A DNA stretch of 64,000 bases from Nocardioides turkmenicus (GTDB lineage: Bacteria > Actinomycetota > Actinomycetes > Propionibacteriales > Nocardioidaceae). The first letter of the stretch is position 1, and every line of letters begins with the position of its first letter. Of the stretch, positions 33,108 through 42,209 are shown in pieces. The stretch lies in NCBI RefSeq assembly GCF_011045035.1, contig NZ_JAALAA010000015.1:1-64000 (forward strand), written 5' to 3'. The notes under the pieces were generated by a model, which saw only the letters and a list, made by a program, of their open reading frames with translations, searched no databases and was not told the origin of the DNA. The translations under genes were made by a program, and so were the position numbers.

Positions 33108-34238
33108 ATGACGACCAGACAGCGCGACTGGGAGGCGGTCGTCGACCTCATCGAACGGGTGCTGGCCGACGACGACCTGCTCCCCGCCGTCGTCGCCGCG
33201 GTCCGCAGCCACGTCGAGGAGTCGGCCACCCTGCCGGTCTCGGACATCACCGGCCACACCCGGGTGCTCCTCACCGCGGCCGGGCGCGCGGTGGCCGGTC
33301 GGCGAGCGCCCACCGAGGCGGAGCTGATCGTCGTCGAGCAGCTCGCCGTCAACCGGTCGCGCCAGGGCATCCCGATCGACGTGGTGCTCGGGTCGGTGCG
33401 GATCTCGGAGCGCGCCATCTGGGCCCGCACCCGGGAGCTGGCCGAGGAGGCCGGGATCGCCGCCGACAGCCTGCTGGACGCCCGGGAGCTGTACGACGAC
33501 TGGGCCGACGCCGTGCGCACCCGGCTGATCCGAGCGCACCGGGAGGCGCCTCGAACCCGAGATGTCTGGGACCGCGACGCGGAGGCGGTGCGGCGGCTCC
33601 TCGAGGGCGGCTCCGCGGCCGCGCTCACCGCCGCCGAGCGGGGCTTCGCCGCCGGTGCCGGGCTCTGGGTGCTGGTCACCCGATCCGGCGACACCGCGTC
33701 CGCGGCCGCGGTCCAGCGGCTGGCCGACGGCAACGGACCCGGCCTCGCCGCGACCGTTGGCGACGCCGTGGTCGCGGTCGTGCCCGGTCCGCCGGTGCTC
33801 CGTCCGGGCGGGACCAGCCCGGTCGTCGGGATCGCCGGACCGGTCGCCGCGGAGGAGCTCGGCGTCGCGCACCGGCTCGCGGTGGCCGTCGTCCCGGCCG
33901 CCGACGCGACCGGCCTGTCCGGCGCGGTGCACATCGGTGACGTCGCGCCGATCGCCGCGCTGATCTCCCGACCGGACCTCGCCGAGGCCCTCACCCTGCG
34001 GCATCGGGAGGCGCGCCGCGAGCTCGGGTCCGCGGCCGAGGCGGTGGCCCGGACCGTACGCGCCTGGCTCGAGGCGGACCGCGACACCGCCGCGGTGGCC
34101 CGCGCCCTCTACGTCCACGAGAACACCGTCCGCAACCGGGTGCAGCGGTTCGCGACGGTGACCGGGATCGACCCGCACCGTACGTTCGGCGCCGTGTCGG
34201 CGTGGTGGTTGTGCCACGCCTGGACGGCCGACTCCTGA
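33108..34238 (+). CDS. PucR/CdaR-type transcriptional regulator
   Basis: A 376-residue regulator. The C-terminal helix-turn-helix of the PucR/CdaR type is clear (ALYVHENTVRNRVQRF, followed by DPHRTFGAVSAWWLC), and the middle is a GGDEF-like/CdaR sensor region without visible catalytic motifs; the N-terminal half (residues 1-160) has the RsbRD-like segment VVEQLAVNRSRQGIPIDVVL. A GTG at 33024 would extend it by 28 residues, but that stretch covers the inverted repeat, so 33108 is preferred. Likely activates the divergent monooxygenase operon in response to its substrate. Confidence 0.85.
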   Translation: MTTRQRDWEAVVDLIERVLADDDLLPAVVAAVRSHVEESATLPVSDITGHTRVLLTAAGRAVAGRRAPTEAELIVVEQLAVNRSRQGIPIDVVLGSVRISERAIWARTRELAEEAGIAADSLLDARELYDDWADAVRTRLIRAHREAPRTRDVWDRDAEAVRRLLEGGSAAALTAAERGFAAGAGLWVLVTRSGDTASAAAVQRLADGNGPGLAATVGDAVVAVVPGPPVLRPGGTSPVVGIAGPVAAEELGVAHRLAVAVVPAADATGLSGAVHIGDVAPIAALISRPDLAEALTLRHREARRELGSAAEAVARTVRAWLEADRDTAAVARALYVHENTVRNRVQRFATVTGIDPHRTFGAVSAWWLCHAWTADS

Positions 34239-34242
34239 GCGG

Positions 34243-35193
34243 TCAGACCGCGGAGACGTCGTCCAGCGCGAGCGCGATCTCGGGCGGCAGAGTGAGCTCG
34301 GCGACCTCGAGGGCCTCCTTGAGCTGGGCGGCCGTACGCGCCCCCATGATCGGCGCGGTGACGCCCGGACGGTCGCGGACCCAGGCCAGCGAGACCTGCA
34401 GCGGCGTCCACTCCAGGCCCTCGGCGGCCTTGGCGACCGCGGTGACGATGCCGCGCGAGCGTTCGTCGTCGTAGGCGTCCACCCGAGCCGAGAAGGTCGG
34501 GTCGGCGCCGCGGGAGTTCGAGGGGATGCCGGTGCGGTACTTCCCGGTGAGCACGCCACCGGCCAGCGGCGACCAGGCCAGCAGACCCATGCCCATCGCC
34601 TCGGCGGCCGGGAGCACCTCGTACTCGACGTCGCGGGCGAGCAGGGAATACTCCACCTGCGTCGAGGCCAGGGTCGCCCGCCCCGGGACGGACCGCTGCC
34701 AGGTCGCCGCCTGGGCGGTCTGCCACCCGGTGTAGTTGGAGACGCCGACGTAGGAGGCCCGCCCGCTGCTCAGCGCCATGTCGAGCGCGGAGAGGGTCTC
34801 CTCGATCGGCACCTCGGGGGACCAGACGTGCACCTGCCACAGGTCGACGTGGTCGACACCGAGCCGCTTCAGCGAGGCATCGAGCCCGGTGAGCAGCCCG
34901 CCGCGGGAGGTGTCGACGCCGCGGTTGCCGCCGCGCCAGGTGATCCCGCCCTTGGTCGCCAGCACGATGTCCTCGCGGGCGACGACCCCCTCGGCGAGGA
35001 GCGAGCCGAGCAGCTTCTCGGAGGCCCCGTCGCCGTAGCCGGCAGCGGTGTCGACGAGCGTGCCGCCGGCCTCGGTGAAGCCGGCCAGCTGCTCACGGGC
35101 CTCGTGCTCATCGGTCACGCTGCCCCAGGTCATGGTGCCCAGGGCGAGAGACGAGACTCGCAGCCCAGTGGCTCCGAGGAGTCGGCTCTGCAT
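34243..35193 (-). CDS. aldo/keto reductase
   Basis: A 316-residue NADPH-dependent (beta/alpha)8 reductase. The catalytic Asp is in LVDTAAGYGDG with Tyr four residues on, Lys in LATKGGI and His in LWQVHVWSP; C-terminal GARTAAQLKEAL binds the cofactor phosphate. Substrates of the family are aldehydes and ketones, and this one is not assigned. Its 3' end lies 4 bases from the regulator stop (convergent) and it is on the opposite strand to uppP. Confidence 0.92.
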   Translation of the reverse strand: MQSRLLGATGLRVSSLALGTMTWGSVTDEHEAREQLAGFTEAGGTLVDTAAGYGDGASEKLLGSLLAEGVVAREDIVLATKGGITWRGGNRGVDTSRGGLLTGLDASLKRLGVDHVDLWQVHVWSPEVPIEETLSALDMALSSGRASYVGVSNYTGWQTAQAATWQRSVPGRATLASTQVEYSLLARDVEYEVLPAAEAMGMGLLAWSPLAGGVLTGKYRTGIPSNSRGADPTFSARVDAYDDERSRGIVTAVAKAAEGLEWTPLQVSLAWVRDRPGVTAPIMGARTAAQLKEALEVAELTLPPEIALALDDVSAV

Positions 35194-35314
35194 GGGGACA
35201 ATCTATCCGGGCCCGCCGCGAGGCCTCGGCCGGACACGCTGGCAGTGACGGCGGACACTCCGCCGGGGAGGCAGCGGTCGGGGGCTGCGTACGTGCCCTT
35301 TAGAGTTTGCGCCC

Positions 35315-36139
35315 GTGGATTATCTGCAGGCGATCGCACTGGGCATCCTTCAGGCACTCACCGAGTTCCTGCCCATCTCATCCAGCGCGCACCTGCGCAT
35401 CTTCCCCGAGCTGCTCGGCTGGGGAGACCCCGGCGCGGCGTTCACGGCCGTGATCCAGATCGGCACCGAGCTGGCCGTGGTCTTCTACATGTGGCGCAAC
35501 ATCCGCGACATCATCGTGACCTGGTTCCGGAGCCTCTTCAACGCCGAGCTGCGCAGCCACACCGACGCCCGGATGGGCTGGTTCATCATCGTCGGCTCGA
35601 TCCCGATCGGGGTGGCCGGGGTCGTGCTGAAGGACATCATCGAGCACGACCTGCGCAGCCTGTACGTCGTCGGCACCATGCTCGTCGTCATGGGCATCGT
35701 CCTCGGCCTCGCCGACCGGATCGGGGCCAACCGGAGGCGGTTCGACGACCTGTCCTGGCGCGACGCGATCCTGATGGGCTGTGCCCAGGCCTGTGCGCTG
35801 ATCCCCGGCGTCTCGCGCTCGGGAGCGACGATCTCGATGGGCCGCGCGCTCGGCTACGAGCGGGCCACCGTGACCCGCTACGCGTTCCTCCTCGCGCTGC
35901 CGGCGGTCTTCGGGGCGGGCCTGTTCGAGATGGGCGAGATCGCCCACGGCGCCAACCTCTACGGCTGGGGCCCGACCATCGTCGCCACGATCGTCTCGTT
36001 CGTGCTCGGCTACGCCGTGATCGCGTGGCTGCTGAAGTACCTCTCCCACAACACCTACACCCCGTTCGTGATCTACCGGGTCGTCCTCGGTCTCGCGGTC
36101 CTGGTGCTCCTCGGCGTGGGTGTGCTCACCGAGTGGTGA
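35315..36139 (+). CDS. uppP: undecaprenyl-diphosphate phosphatase
   Basis: A 274-residue membrane enzyme that recycles the peptidoglycan lipid carrier and confers bacitracin tolerance. Family signatures: ALTEFLPISSSAHL near residue 15 and PGVSRSGATISMGR near 168. About eight hydrophobic segments. GTG start at 35315. In mycobacteria uppP sits beside the histidine phosphatase-DUF3090-SCO1664-mshC block; here ilvA, a small ORF and corA separate them. Confidence 0.95.
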   Translation: MDYLQAIALGILQALTEFLPISSSAHLRIFPELLGWGDPGAAFTAVIQIGTELAVVFYMWRNIRDIIVTWFRSLFNAELRSHTDARMGWFIIVGSIPIGVAGVVLKDIIEHDLRSLYVVGTMLVVMGIVLGLADRIGANRRRFDDLSWRDAILMGCAQACALIPGVSRSGATISMGRALGYERATVTRYAFLLALPAVFGAGLFEMGEIAHGANLYGWGPTIVATIVSFVLGYAVIAWLLKYLSHNTYTPFVIYRVVLGLAVLVLLGVGVLTEW

Positions 36140-36158
36140 TCGTGACAAACTCAGGCAT

Positions 36159-37415
36159 GTGTCTGAGTCTGGCAAGAAGCCTGCCGTAACTCCCGCTGCG
36201 ATCGAGGAAGCCGCCGCGCGCACGATCGCCACGCGCACGGCGGTCGAACGGTCGGTCAGACTCTCGGAGAGGTACGCCGCGGAGGTCCTGCTCAAGCGCG
36301 AGGACCTGCAGCTAGGGCGGTCCTACAAGGTCCGCGGCGCCTACAACCTGATGAGCTCGCTGACGCCCGAGGAGCTCGAGCGCGGTGTCGTGTGTGCCTC
36401 TGCCGGCAACCATGCCCAGGGCGTGGCGATCTCGTGCGCCCGGCTGGGCGTGCCCGGGCAGATCGTGGTGCCGACCAACACGCCCAAGCAGAAGCGCGAC
36501 CGGATCACCGCGCTCGGCGGGGCCCACGTCACCCTGACGCTGCACGGCTCGACCTACGACGAGGCCTCCGCCTACGCCTACGAGCTCGGGCGCGGTCTCG
36601 GCGCCACCTACGTCTCCGCCTTCGACGACCCGCGCACGATCGCGGGGCAGGGCACCGTCGGCTACGAGCTGACCTCTCAGGTCTCCTCGCCGCTGGATGT
36701 CCTGCTGCTGCCCGTCGGTGGTGGCGGGCTCGCCTCGGGCGTCGCGACCTGGGTACGCGAGGTCTGGCCGCAGACCCGGATCATCGGCGTCGAGCCCGAA
36801 GGCGCCGCCTCGATGGCCGCCGCGATCGAGGCCGGCGGGCCGGTGCGCCTGGACACGCTCGACACGTTCGTGGACGGCGCCGCGGTGGCGACCGCGGGGA
36901 AGGTGACGTACCCGATCGTCAAGGAGTACGTCGACGACCTCGTCTCCGTGCCGGTCGGCGCGATCTGCGTGGAGATGCTCGAGCTCTACCAGACCGAGGG
37001 GATCATCGCCGAGCCCGCCGGCGCGCTCGCGGTGGCCGCCCTGGGGCAGATCGACCTGCGCGGCGCCACCCGCGTCGGCGCCGTCCTCTCCGGCGGCAAC
37101 AACGACGTCTCCCGCTACGCCGACGTGCTCGAGCGGGCGCTGATCCACCAAGGCCTGCGCCACTACTTCCTGGTCTCGTTCCCACAGGCCCCCGGCGCGC
37201 TGCGCGGGTTCCTCGACGACGTGCTCGCCGACGGTGAGGACATCGTGGTCTTCGAGTACGTCAAGAAGTCCAACCGCGAGCACGGCCCCGCGCTGATCGG
37301 CATCGATCTCGACTCCGCCGACGGGCTCGACGGGCTGTTGGAGCGGATGGGCGCCAGCGACCTGGTCATCGAGCGGATCGAGCCCGACTCGCCGCTGTTC
37401 ACCTTCCTGCACTGA
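36159..37415 (+). CDS. ilvA: threonine ammonia-lyase
   Basis: A 418-residue PLP enzyme converting threonine to 2-oxobutyrate for isoleucine synthesis. The PLP lysine is Lys57 in SYKVRGAYN; the phosphate-binding loop is VGGGGLASG. The C-terminal domain (about 330-418) is an ACT-type regulatory domain (HYFLVSFPQAPGALRGFLDD), so allosteric control is expected. The GTG at 36159 (VSESGKKP) is chosen: the earlier in-frame ATG would overlap the end of uppP. It follows uppP by 19 bases. Confidence 0.9.
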   Translation: MSESGKKPAVTPAAIEEAAARTIATRTAVERSVRLSERYAAEVLLKREDLQLGRSYKVRGAYNLMSSLTPEELERGVVCASAGNHAQGVAISCARLGVPGQIVVPTNTPKQKRDRITALGGAHVTLTLHGSTYDEASAYAYELGRGLGATYVSAFDDPRTIAGQGTVGYELTSQVSSPLDVLLLPVGGGGLASGVATWVREVWPQTRIIGVEPEGAASMAAAIEAGGPVRLDTLDTFVDGAAVATAGKVTYPIVKEYVDDLVSVPVGAICVEMLELYQTEGIIAEPAGALAVAALGQIDLRGATRVGAVLSGGNNDVSRYADVLERALIHQGLRHYFLVSFPQAPGALRGFLDDVLADGEDIVVFEYVKKSNREHGPALIGIDLDSADGLDGLLERMGASDLVIERIEPDSPLFTFLH

Positions 37416-37430
37416 TGTCCGCCGACAGCG

Positions 37431-37652
37431 ATGAGCACCCCTGACCGCCACGTTGCGTGGCTCGAGGCGAAGGCGAAGAAGTACGCCGAGGACGCAGAGG
37501 TCTTCACGAGCGCGAGAAGTCGTGACCTTCAGGTCGGCGGGCTCACGGCGGAACAGTGGGCCACCGTCTATCGAGCCGTTGCCTACGAGCTGCGCGAGTG
37601 CGCCCGTGAGGCCGCGGAGCAACGACCGCGCAGGTGGTGGCGCAGAGGCTGA
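37431..37652 (+). CDS. small hypothetical protein
   Basis: A 73-residue basic, Arg/Trp-ending protein (starts MSTPDRHVAWLEAKAKKYAED; ends RPRRWWRRG). Helical and charged, no membrane segment. Third codon positions are less GC-rich than in the neighbouring genes and there is no good ribosome binding site, so it may be weakly translated or recently acquired. No family recognised. It lies 15 bases after ilvA. Confidence 0.5.
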   Translation: MSTPDRHVAWLEAKAKKYAEDAEVFTSARSRDLQVGGLTAEQWATVYRAVAYELRECAREAAEQRPRRWWRRG

Positions 37653-37660
37653 CGACGCGG

Positions 37661-38641
37661 TCAGAACCAGCCGGACTTGCGGAAGAAGACCCACATCCCG
37701 ACGATCACGCTCCCCATCAGCAGGAGCGCGAACGGGTAGCCGAACCTCCAGTCGAGCTCGGGCATGTAGGTGAAGTTCATCCCGTAGATCCCGGCGATGA
37801 GGGTCGGCACCACGATCATCGCCGCACCCGCGGAGATCTTGCGCATGTCGTCGTTCTGCTGCAGCGAGAGCTGGGCGAGATGGGCCTCGAAGGCCGAGGA
37901 GAGCAGGGTCTCGAGGTTCTCGATCGACTCCACGATGGAGGAGAGGTGGTCGAGGACGTCGCGGAAGTAGGGACGCAGGTCGGGGTCGATCCCACCCTCG
38001 CCGTTGGCGAAGCGGCGCACTGGCTCGCGCAGCGGCATCACGGCCCGGCGTACCTCGGCGAGCTCGCGACGCAGCCGGTAGATGCGGGCGGAGTCGTGGG
38101 TGCGCTCGTCGGAGAAGACGGAGGTCTCGACCTCGTCGACGTCCTTGGTGAGCTCGCTGGCGACGTCGACGTAGCCGTCGACGATGTAGTCGACGACCGC
38201 GTGGACCGCAGAGTAGGGACCTTCGGTGAGAAGCTGCTCGTCGTTGGCCTCGAGCAGCTCGCGGGCGGGGGCGAGCCGGGAGCCGCGGCCGTGGCGGACC
38301 GTGATCACGTAGTCGGACCCGATGAAGAAGGCGACCTCGCCGGTCTCGACGGCGTCCTCGGCATCGACGTACCAGAGCGTCTTGACGACGAGGAACATCC
38401 CGCCCTCGTAGCGCTCCAGCTTCGGCCGCTGGTGGGCGGTGAGCGCGTCCTCGACGGCGAGCGGGTGCAGGTCGAAGGCCTGGGCGACCTCGTCGAGCTC
38501 GTACTGGCTGGGCTGGTAGAGACCGAGCCAGACGAAGTCGCCCTCGTCCTGCACGCCGCTGCGCAGCTTCGCGTAGTCGTGGGGCGCGCAGTCGGTCCTG
38601 TCGCGCTCACCGGCGCGATACAAGGCGCTGTCGACGATCAC
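37661..38641 (-). CDS. corA: CorA-type divalent cation (Mg/Co) transporter
   Basis: A 326-residue channel protein. The N-terminal cytoplasmic domain holds long acidic helices; two C-terminal membrane helices carry the family filter motif GMN in AGIYGMNFTYMPE, followed by FALLLMGSVIVGMWVFF, and the basic C terminus RKSGWF. Functions as a homopentamer in the membrane. Its start is divergent from the histidine phosphatase gene by 69 bases. Confidence 0.93.
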   Translation of the reverse strand: MIVDSALYRAGERDRTDCAPHDYAKLRSGVQDEGDFVWLGLYQPSQYELDEVAQAFDLHPLAVEDALTAHQRPKLERYEGGMFLVVKTLWYVDAEDAVETGEVAFFIGSDYVITVRHGRGSRLAPARELLEANDEQLLTEGPYSAVHAVVDYIVDGYVDVASELTKDVDEVETSVFSDERTHDSARIYRLRRELAEVRRAVMPLREPVRRFANGEGGIDPDLRPYFRDVLDHLSSIVESIENLETLLSSAFEAHLAQLSLQQNDDMRKISAGAAMIVVPTLIAGIYGMNFTYMPELDWRFGYPFALLLMGSVIVGMWVFFRKSGWF

Positions 38642-38710
38642 GTTGTCAGGTTAGGGCATGCGGCCCGGCACTGAGAGCATGCTTCGGCGGGATCGGTAGG
38701 GTCGCCAACC

Positions 38711-39466
38711 GTGGCGACGATGATCCTGGTGAGACACGGCCGTACGACGGCGAACGCATCCGGCACCCTGGCCGGACGACTTCCCGGGGTGCGGCTGGAC
38801 GAGCGCGGCCTGGAGCAGGCCGCGAAGGCCGCCGAGCGGATCGCGCCGGTCCCGCTGGCCCTTGCGGTCACCAGCCCGATGGAGCGCTGTCAGCAGACGC
38901 TGTCGGTGATCCTGGAGGGACGCGCCGAGCTGCCGGCCGTCGTCGTCGAGGACGGCGTGTCCGAGTGCGACTACGGCGAGTGGCAGGGCGAGAAGATCTC
39001 CACGCTGGCGCGCCGCAAGCTGTGGAAGACGGTGCAGACCCAGCCCTCCGCGGTCACCTTCCCCGGCGGCGAGTCGATGGCCGCGATGCAGGCTCGGGGC
39101 GTCGAGGCCGTACGCCGCCACGACGCCGCCGTCACCGCGGCGCACGGCGACGCGGCGGTCTGGCTGTGCGTGAGCCACGGCGACCTGATCAAGTCGATCC
39201 TGGCCGACGCGCTCGGCATGCACCTGGACCTCTTCCAGCGGCTGCACGTCGACCCGGCCTCGATCTCCGTGGTCCGCTACGGCGAGGGGCGTCCGTCGGT
39301 CCTGGCCACGAACACGCACGCGGGGGACCTGTCCTGGCTCGCTCCGAAGGCCCCGCCCAAGAGGGGACGCAAGTCGTCGCGCCGCCGCAACGAGGACGCC
39401 GTCGTGGGTGGTGGCTCGGGTCCGGGCGACGGTTTGACTGGCAATGAACTGGGTGGTGCTGGATAA
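38711..39466 (+). CDS. histidine phosphatase family protein (MSMEG_4193 type)
   Basis: A 251-residue phosphatase. Catalytic LVRHGRTTAN at residues 6-15, Arg in SPMERCQQTL, and second His in VSHGDLIKS. The C terminus (about 215-251) is a disordered Lys/Arg- and Gly-rich tail (KRGRKSSRRRNED). It is first in a same-strand run with DUF3090 and SCO1664-like proteins and mshC, an order known from mycobacteria and Streptomyces, suggesting a shared but undefined role. Confidence 0.9.
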   Translation: MATMILVRHGRTTANASGTLAGRLPGVRLDERGLEQAAKAAERIAPVPLALAVTSPMERCQQTLSVILEGRAELPAVVVEDGVSECDYGEWQGEKISTLARRKLWKTVQTQPSAVTFPGGESMAAMQARGVEAVRRHDAAVTAAHGDAAVWLCVSHGDLIKSILADALGMHLDLFQRLHVDPASISVVRYGEGRPSVLATNTHAGDLSWLAPKAPPKRGRKSSRRRNEDAVVGGGSGPGDGLTGNELGGAG

Positions 39467-39475
39467 GGTTTGAGC

Positions 39476-40081
39476 ATGCCTGTGATGCACGCCTTCGACC
39501 CGCCCGAACGATTCGTCGTCGGCACCGTCGGCGAGCCCGGAGCGCGTACGTTCTTCCTCCAGGCACGTGAGGGAGCGCGGGTCGTCTCCGTGGCTCTGGA
39601 GAAGCAGCAGGTCACCGTGCTCGCCGAGCGGCTCGACGAGCTCCTCGACGAGGTGATGAAGTCGGCGCCGGCCGTGGTGCCGGCGGTTGCTCCCTTCGAG
39701 CTCGACGACAACGGTCCGCTGGAGCAGCCGATCGAGGAGGAGTTCCGCGCCGGCACGATGACGCTGGCCTGGGACCCGGACGAGGACAAGGTCGTCCTCG
39801 AGGTCTTCCCGATCAACGAGACCGAGATCATCGCCGAGGTCGACGAGACCGGCGCGCTCGTCGACGAGGACGCCGTGGCCGCGATCGAGCTCGACGAGCC
39901 GGAGCCCGACGAGGTGCTCCTGGTGCGGATCGCCCCGCGCAACGCCCGTGCCTTCGTCAAGCGTGCCGAGGCAGTGCTGGGCGCCGGGCGTCCGAACTGC
40001 CCGTTCTGCGGCAACCCGATCGACCCCGACGGCCACCTGTGCGTCCGGGCGAACGGGTTCAAGCGGCGCGACCCGGTCTGA
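39476..40081 (+). CDS. DUF3090 family protein
   Basis: A 201-residue protein of an actinobacteria-restricted family. FDPPERFVVGTVGEPG near residue 7 and the C-terminal zinc-ribbon-like CPFCGNPIDPDGHLC are the visible marks; the two Cys pairs suggest metal binding. Central region is acidic. The ATG at 39476 has AAGG 7 bases upstream and is preferred to the TTG at 39470. It lies 9 bases after the phosphatase gene and 4 bases before the next. Confidence 0.88.
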   Translation: MPVMHAFDPPERFVVGTVGEPGARTFFLQAREGARVVSVALEKQQVTVLAERLDELLDEVMKSAPAVVPAVAPFELDDNGPLEQPIEEEFRAGTMTLAWDPDEDKVVLEVFPINETEIIAEVDETGALVDEDAVAAIELDEPEPDEVLLVRIAPRNARAFVKRAEAVLGAGRPNCPFCGNPIDPDGHLCVRANGFKRRDPV

Positions 40082-40085
40082 TCCT

Positions 40086-40871
40086 GTGGACCCGGCCCCG
40101 GAGATCGAGCACGGTGCGTCGCGATGCGACGGCGCCATGGAGCTCGTCGGGCGACTGACGACGGCTTCCAACGCGACGTTCCTGGCCACGCTCGGCGAGA
40201 CCGAGGTGGTCTACAAGCCGATCGCGGGGGAGCGGCCGCTGTGGGACTTCCCCGACGGCAACCTCGCCCACCGCGAGGTCGCCTCCTACCTGGTCTCCGA
40301 GGCGCTGGGCTGGTCGGTCGTCCCGAAGACCTGGCTCGGGGACGGACCGCACGGCCCCGGCATGATCCAGCGCTGGGTCCATGCCGACGAGAGCGTCGAG
40401 CCGGTCACGATCGTGCCCGAGGGAGAGATCCCCTCCGGCTACCTGAGGGTCTCCGACGGCTTCGACGAGCACGACCGGGTCGTCTCCCTGGTGCACGAGG
40501 ACACGCCCGAGCTGCGCCGGATGGCGGTCTTCGACGCGATCACCAACAACGCCGACCGCAAGGGCGGTCACGTCCTGCCGGTCGCCGGTGGCCGCCGCTA
40601 CGGCTGCGACCACGGGCTGACCTTCCACGACGAGCCGAAACTCCGCACGGTGCTGTGGGGATGGCAGGGGCTGGGCTTCTCCGAGGAGGAGATCTCCGGT
40701 ATCCGGACGGTCCACGCGGGGCTGTCGGGCCCGCTGGGGCGGGCGCTGGCTGCGTACCTCTCGGGTGGGGAGGTCGAGGCGCTCGGTCTCCGCTGCGAGC
40801 GGCTGCTCTCCGAGGGTGCCTTCCCGCGGCCGGGATACGACCGCCATGTCATCCCGTGGCCGCCTTTCTGA
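40086..40871 (+). CDS. SCO1664-like (phosphatidylinositol-kinase-like) protein
   Basis: A 261-residue protein of an actinobacterial family related to PI3/4-kinase or HipA-like folds. YKPIAGERPLWDFPDGNLAHRE near residue 41 holds the presumed nucleotide-binding lysine; FDAITNNADRKGGH and CDHGLTFHDE look like catalytic Asn/Asp and metal-binding Asp. The physiological substrate is unknown. GTG start 4 bases after the DUF3090 stop implies translational coupling. Precedes mshC by 32 bases. Confidence 0.85.
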   Translation: MDPAPEIEHGASRCDGAMELVGRLTTASNATFLATLGETEVVYKPIAGERPLWDFPDGNLAHREVASYLVSEALGWSVVPKTWLGDGPHGPGMIQRWVHADESVEPVTIVPEGEIPSGYLRVSDGFDEHDRVVSLVHEDTPELRRMAVFDAITNNADRKGGHVLPVAGGRRYGCDHGLTFHDEPKLRTVLWGWQGLGFSEEEISGIRTVHAGLSGPLGRALAAYLSGGEVEALGLRCERLLSEGAFPRPGYDRHVIPWPPF

Positions 40872-40903
40872 GACAGCTGAGGTCTGCCAAGTAGGCTGCA
40901 CCC

Positions 40904-42136
40904 ATGCGCGCATGGTCTGCACCCGATGTCCCAGAACTGTCCGTCAAAGGGCCCGAGGTGCAGCTCTATGACCATCAGCGGGACGCGGTGGTCCCGACGC
41001 AGGGTCAGGGCCGCCGCTCGCTGTACGTCTGTGGCATCACCCCCTACGACGCGACCCACATGGGCCACGCCAACACCTACGTCGCCTTCGATCTGCTCCA
41101 CCGGGCGTGGCTGAACGCCGGCTACGAGGTCGGCTACACCCAGAACGTCACCGACGTCGACGACCCGCTGCTCGAGCGTGCCGACAAGGTCGGGATCGAG
41201 TGGGAGGCGCTCGCCGAGCGGGAGACCGAGCTGTTCCGGCAGGACATGGAGGCGTTGCGGGTCGTCCCGCCGCAGCACTACATCGGCGCCGTCGAGTCGA
41301 TCCCGCTGGTGCTCTCGCTGATCGGCGAGCTCGAGGAGGCCGGCGCCATCTACAAGGTCGACGACGACGTCTACGCCTCGGTCGCCGTCGACGACGCCTT
41401 CGGTGACGAGTCGCGGATGTCTCGCGAGGAGATGCTCGCGCTCTTCGGCGAGCGCGGCGGCGACCCCGAGCGGGCCGGCAAGAAGGACCCGCTCGACCCG
41501 CTCCTGTGGCGCGCCAAGCGTCCCGGCGAGCCGTCTTGGCCCTCGCCGTACGGTCCGGGCCGTCCCGGCTGGCACATCGAGTGCACCGCCATCGCGCTCG
41601 AGCACCTCGGGGCCGGGTTCACCGTCCAGGCCGGCGGCTCCGACCTGGTCTTCCCGCACCACGAGATGTCCGGCTCCCACGCCCGCTCCGCGGGCAAGGA
41701 GTTCGCCGAGATCTACACCCACGGCGGGATGGTGGCTTACGACGGCCACAAGATGTCCAAGTCGCGCGGCAACCTGGTCTTCGTCTCCGCCCTGCGCAAC
41801 TCCGAGATCGACCCGATGGCTATCCGGCTGGTGCTCCTGGGCCACCACTACCGCGACGACTGGGAGTGGACCGACGCCAAGCTCTTCGACGCCGTCGACC
41901 AGATCGCCGAGTGGCGCAAGGCCGTCGCCCTCGGCCGCGGCGCCCCCGCGGCGCCGGTGGTCGAGACGGTGCTGGGCGCCCTGGCCGACGACCTGGACGC
42001 CCCGCGCGCCGTCGAGGCCGTCGACGCCTGGGTCGCCGCCACCCTCGGTAAGGACGGTCTCGCCGAGACCTCCGACGCTCTCGCCGGCGAGACCATCGCC
42101 GAGCTCGTCGACGCGGCGCTGGGCATCAAGCTCTAG
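40904..42136 (+). CDS. mshC: cysteine:GlcN-Ins ligase of mycothiol biosynthesis
   Basis: A 410-residue ligase that joins cysteine to 1-D-myo-inosityl 2-amino-2-deoxy-alpha-D-glucopyranoside. It is a paralogue of cysteinyl-tRNA synthetase: HIGH-like GHANTY near residue 52, zinc ligand Cys in VCGITPYDATH, and KMSKS at residues 283-287. It lacks the tRNA-binding tail of true CysRS and has the LYVCGITPYDATHMG form usual for MshC. Its presence indicates the organism makes mycothiol. Confidence 0.95.
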   Translation: MRAWSAPDVPELSVKGPEVQLYDHQRDAVVPTQGQGRRSLYVCGITPYDATHMGHANTYVAFDLLHRAWLNAGYEVGYTQNVTDVDDPLLERADKVGIEWEALAERETELFRQDMEALRVVPPQHYIGAVESIPLVLSLIGELEEAGAIYKVDDDVYASVAVDDAFGDESRMSREEMLALFGERGGDPERAGKKDPLDPLLWRAKRPGEPSWPSPYGPGRPGWHIECTAIALEHLGAGFTVQAGGSDLVFPHHEMSGSHARSAGKEFAEIYTHGGMVAYDGHKMSKSRGNLVFVSALRNSEIDPMAIRLVLLGHHYRDDWEWTDAKLFDAVDQIAEWRKAVALGRGAPAAPVVETVLGALADDLDAPRAVEAVDAWVAATLGKDGLAETSDALAGETIAELVDAALGIKL

Positions 42137-42150
42137 CCGAGACGTCAGGT

Positions 42151-42192
42151 ACGTCGGCCGAGACGTCACGGTGGTGACGGCTCGGCCGACGT
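42151..42192. terminator. hairpin terminator after mshC
   Basis: ACGTCGGCCGAGACGTCAC (42151-42169) pairs with 42174-42192 over 19 bp with a single mismatch and a four-base GGTG loop. It sits 15 bases after the mshC stop and 18 bases from the convergent PAC2 stop, so it can end both transcripts. The arm sequence GCCGAGACGTCA occurs once more at 42136-42147. Confidence 0.8.
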
Positions 42193-42209
42193 AGGCGACG
42201 CTTCGGCGG

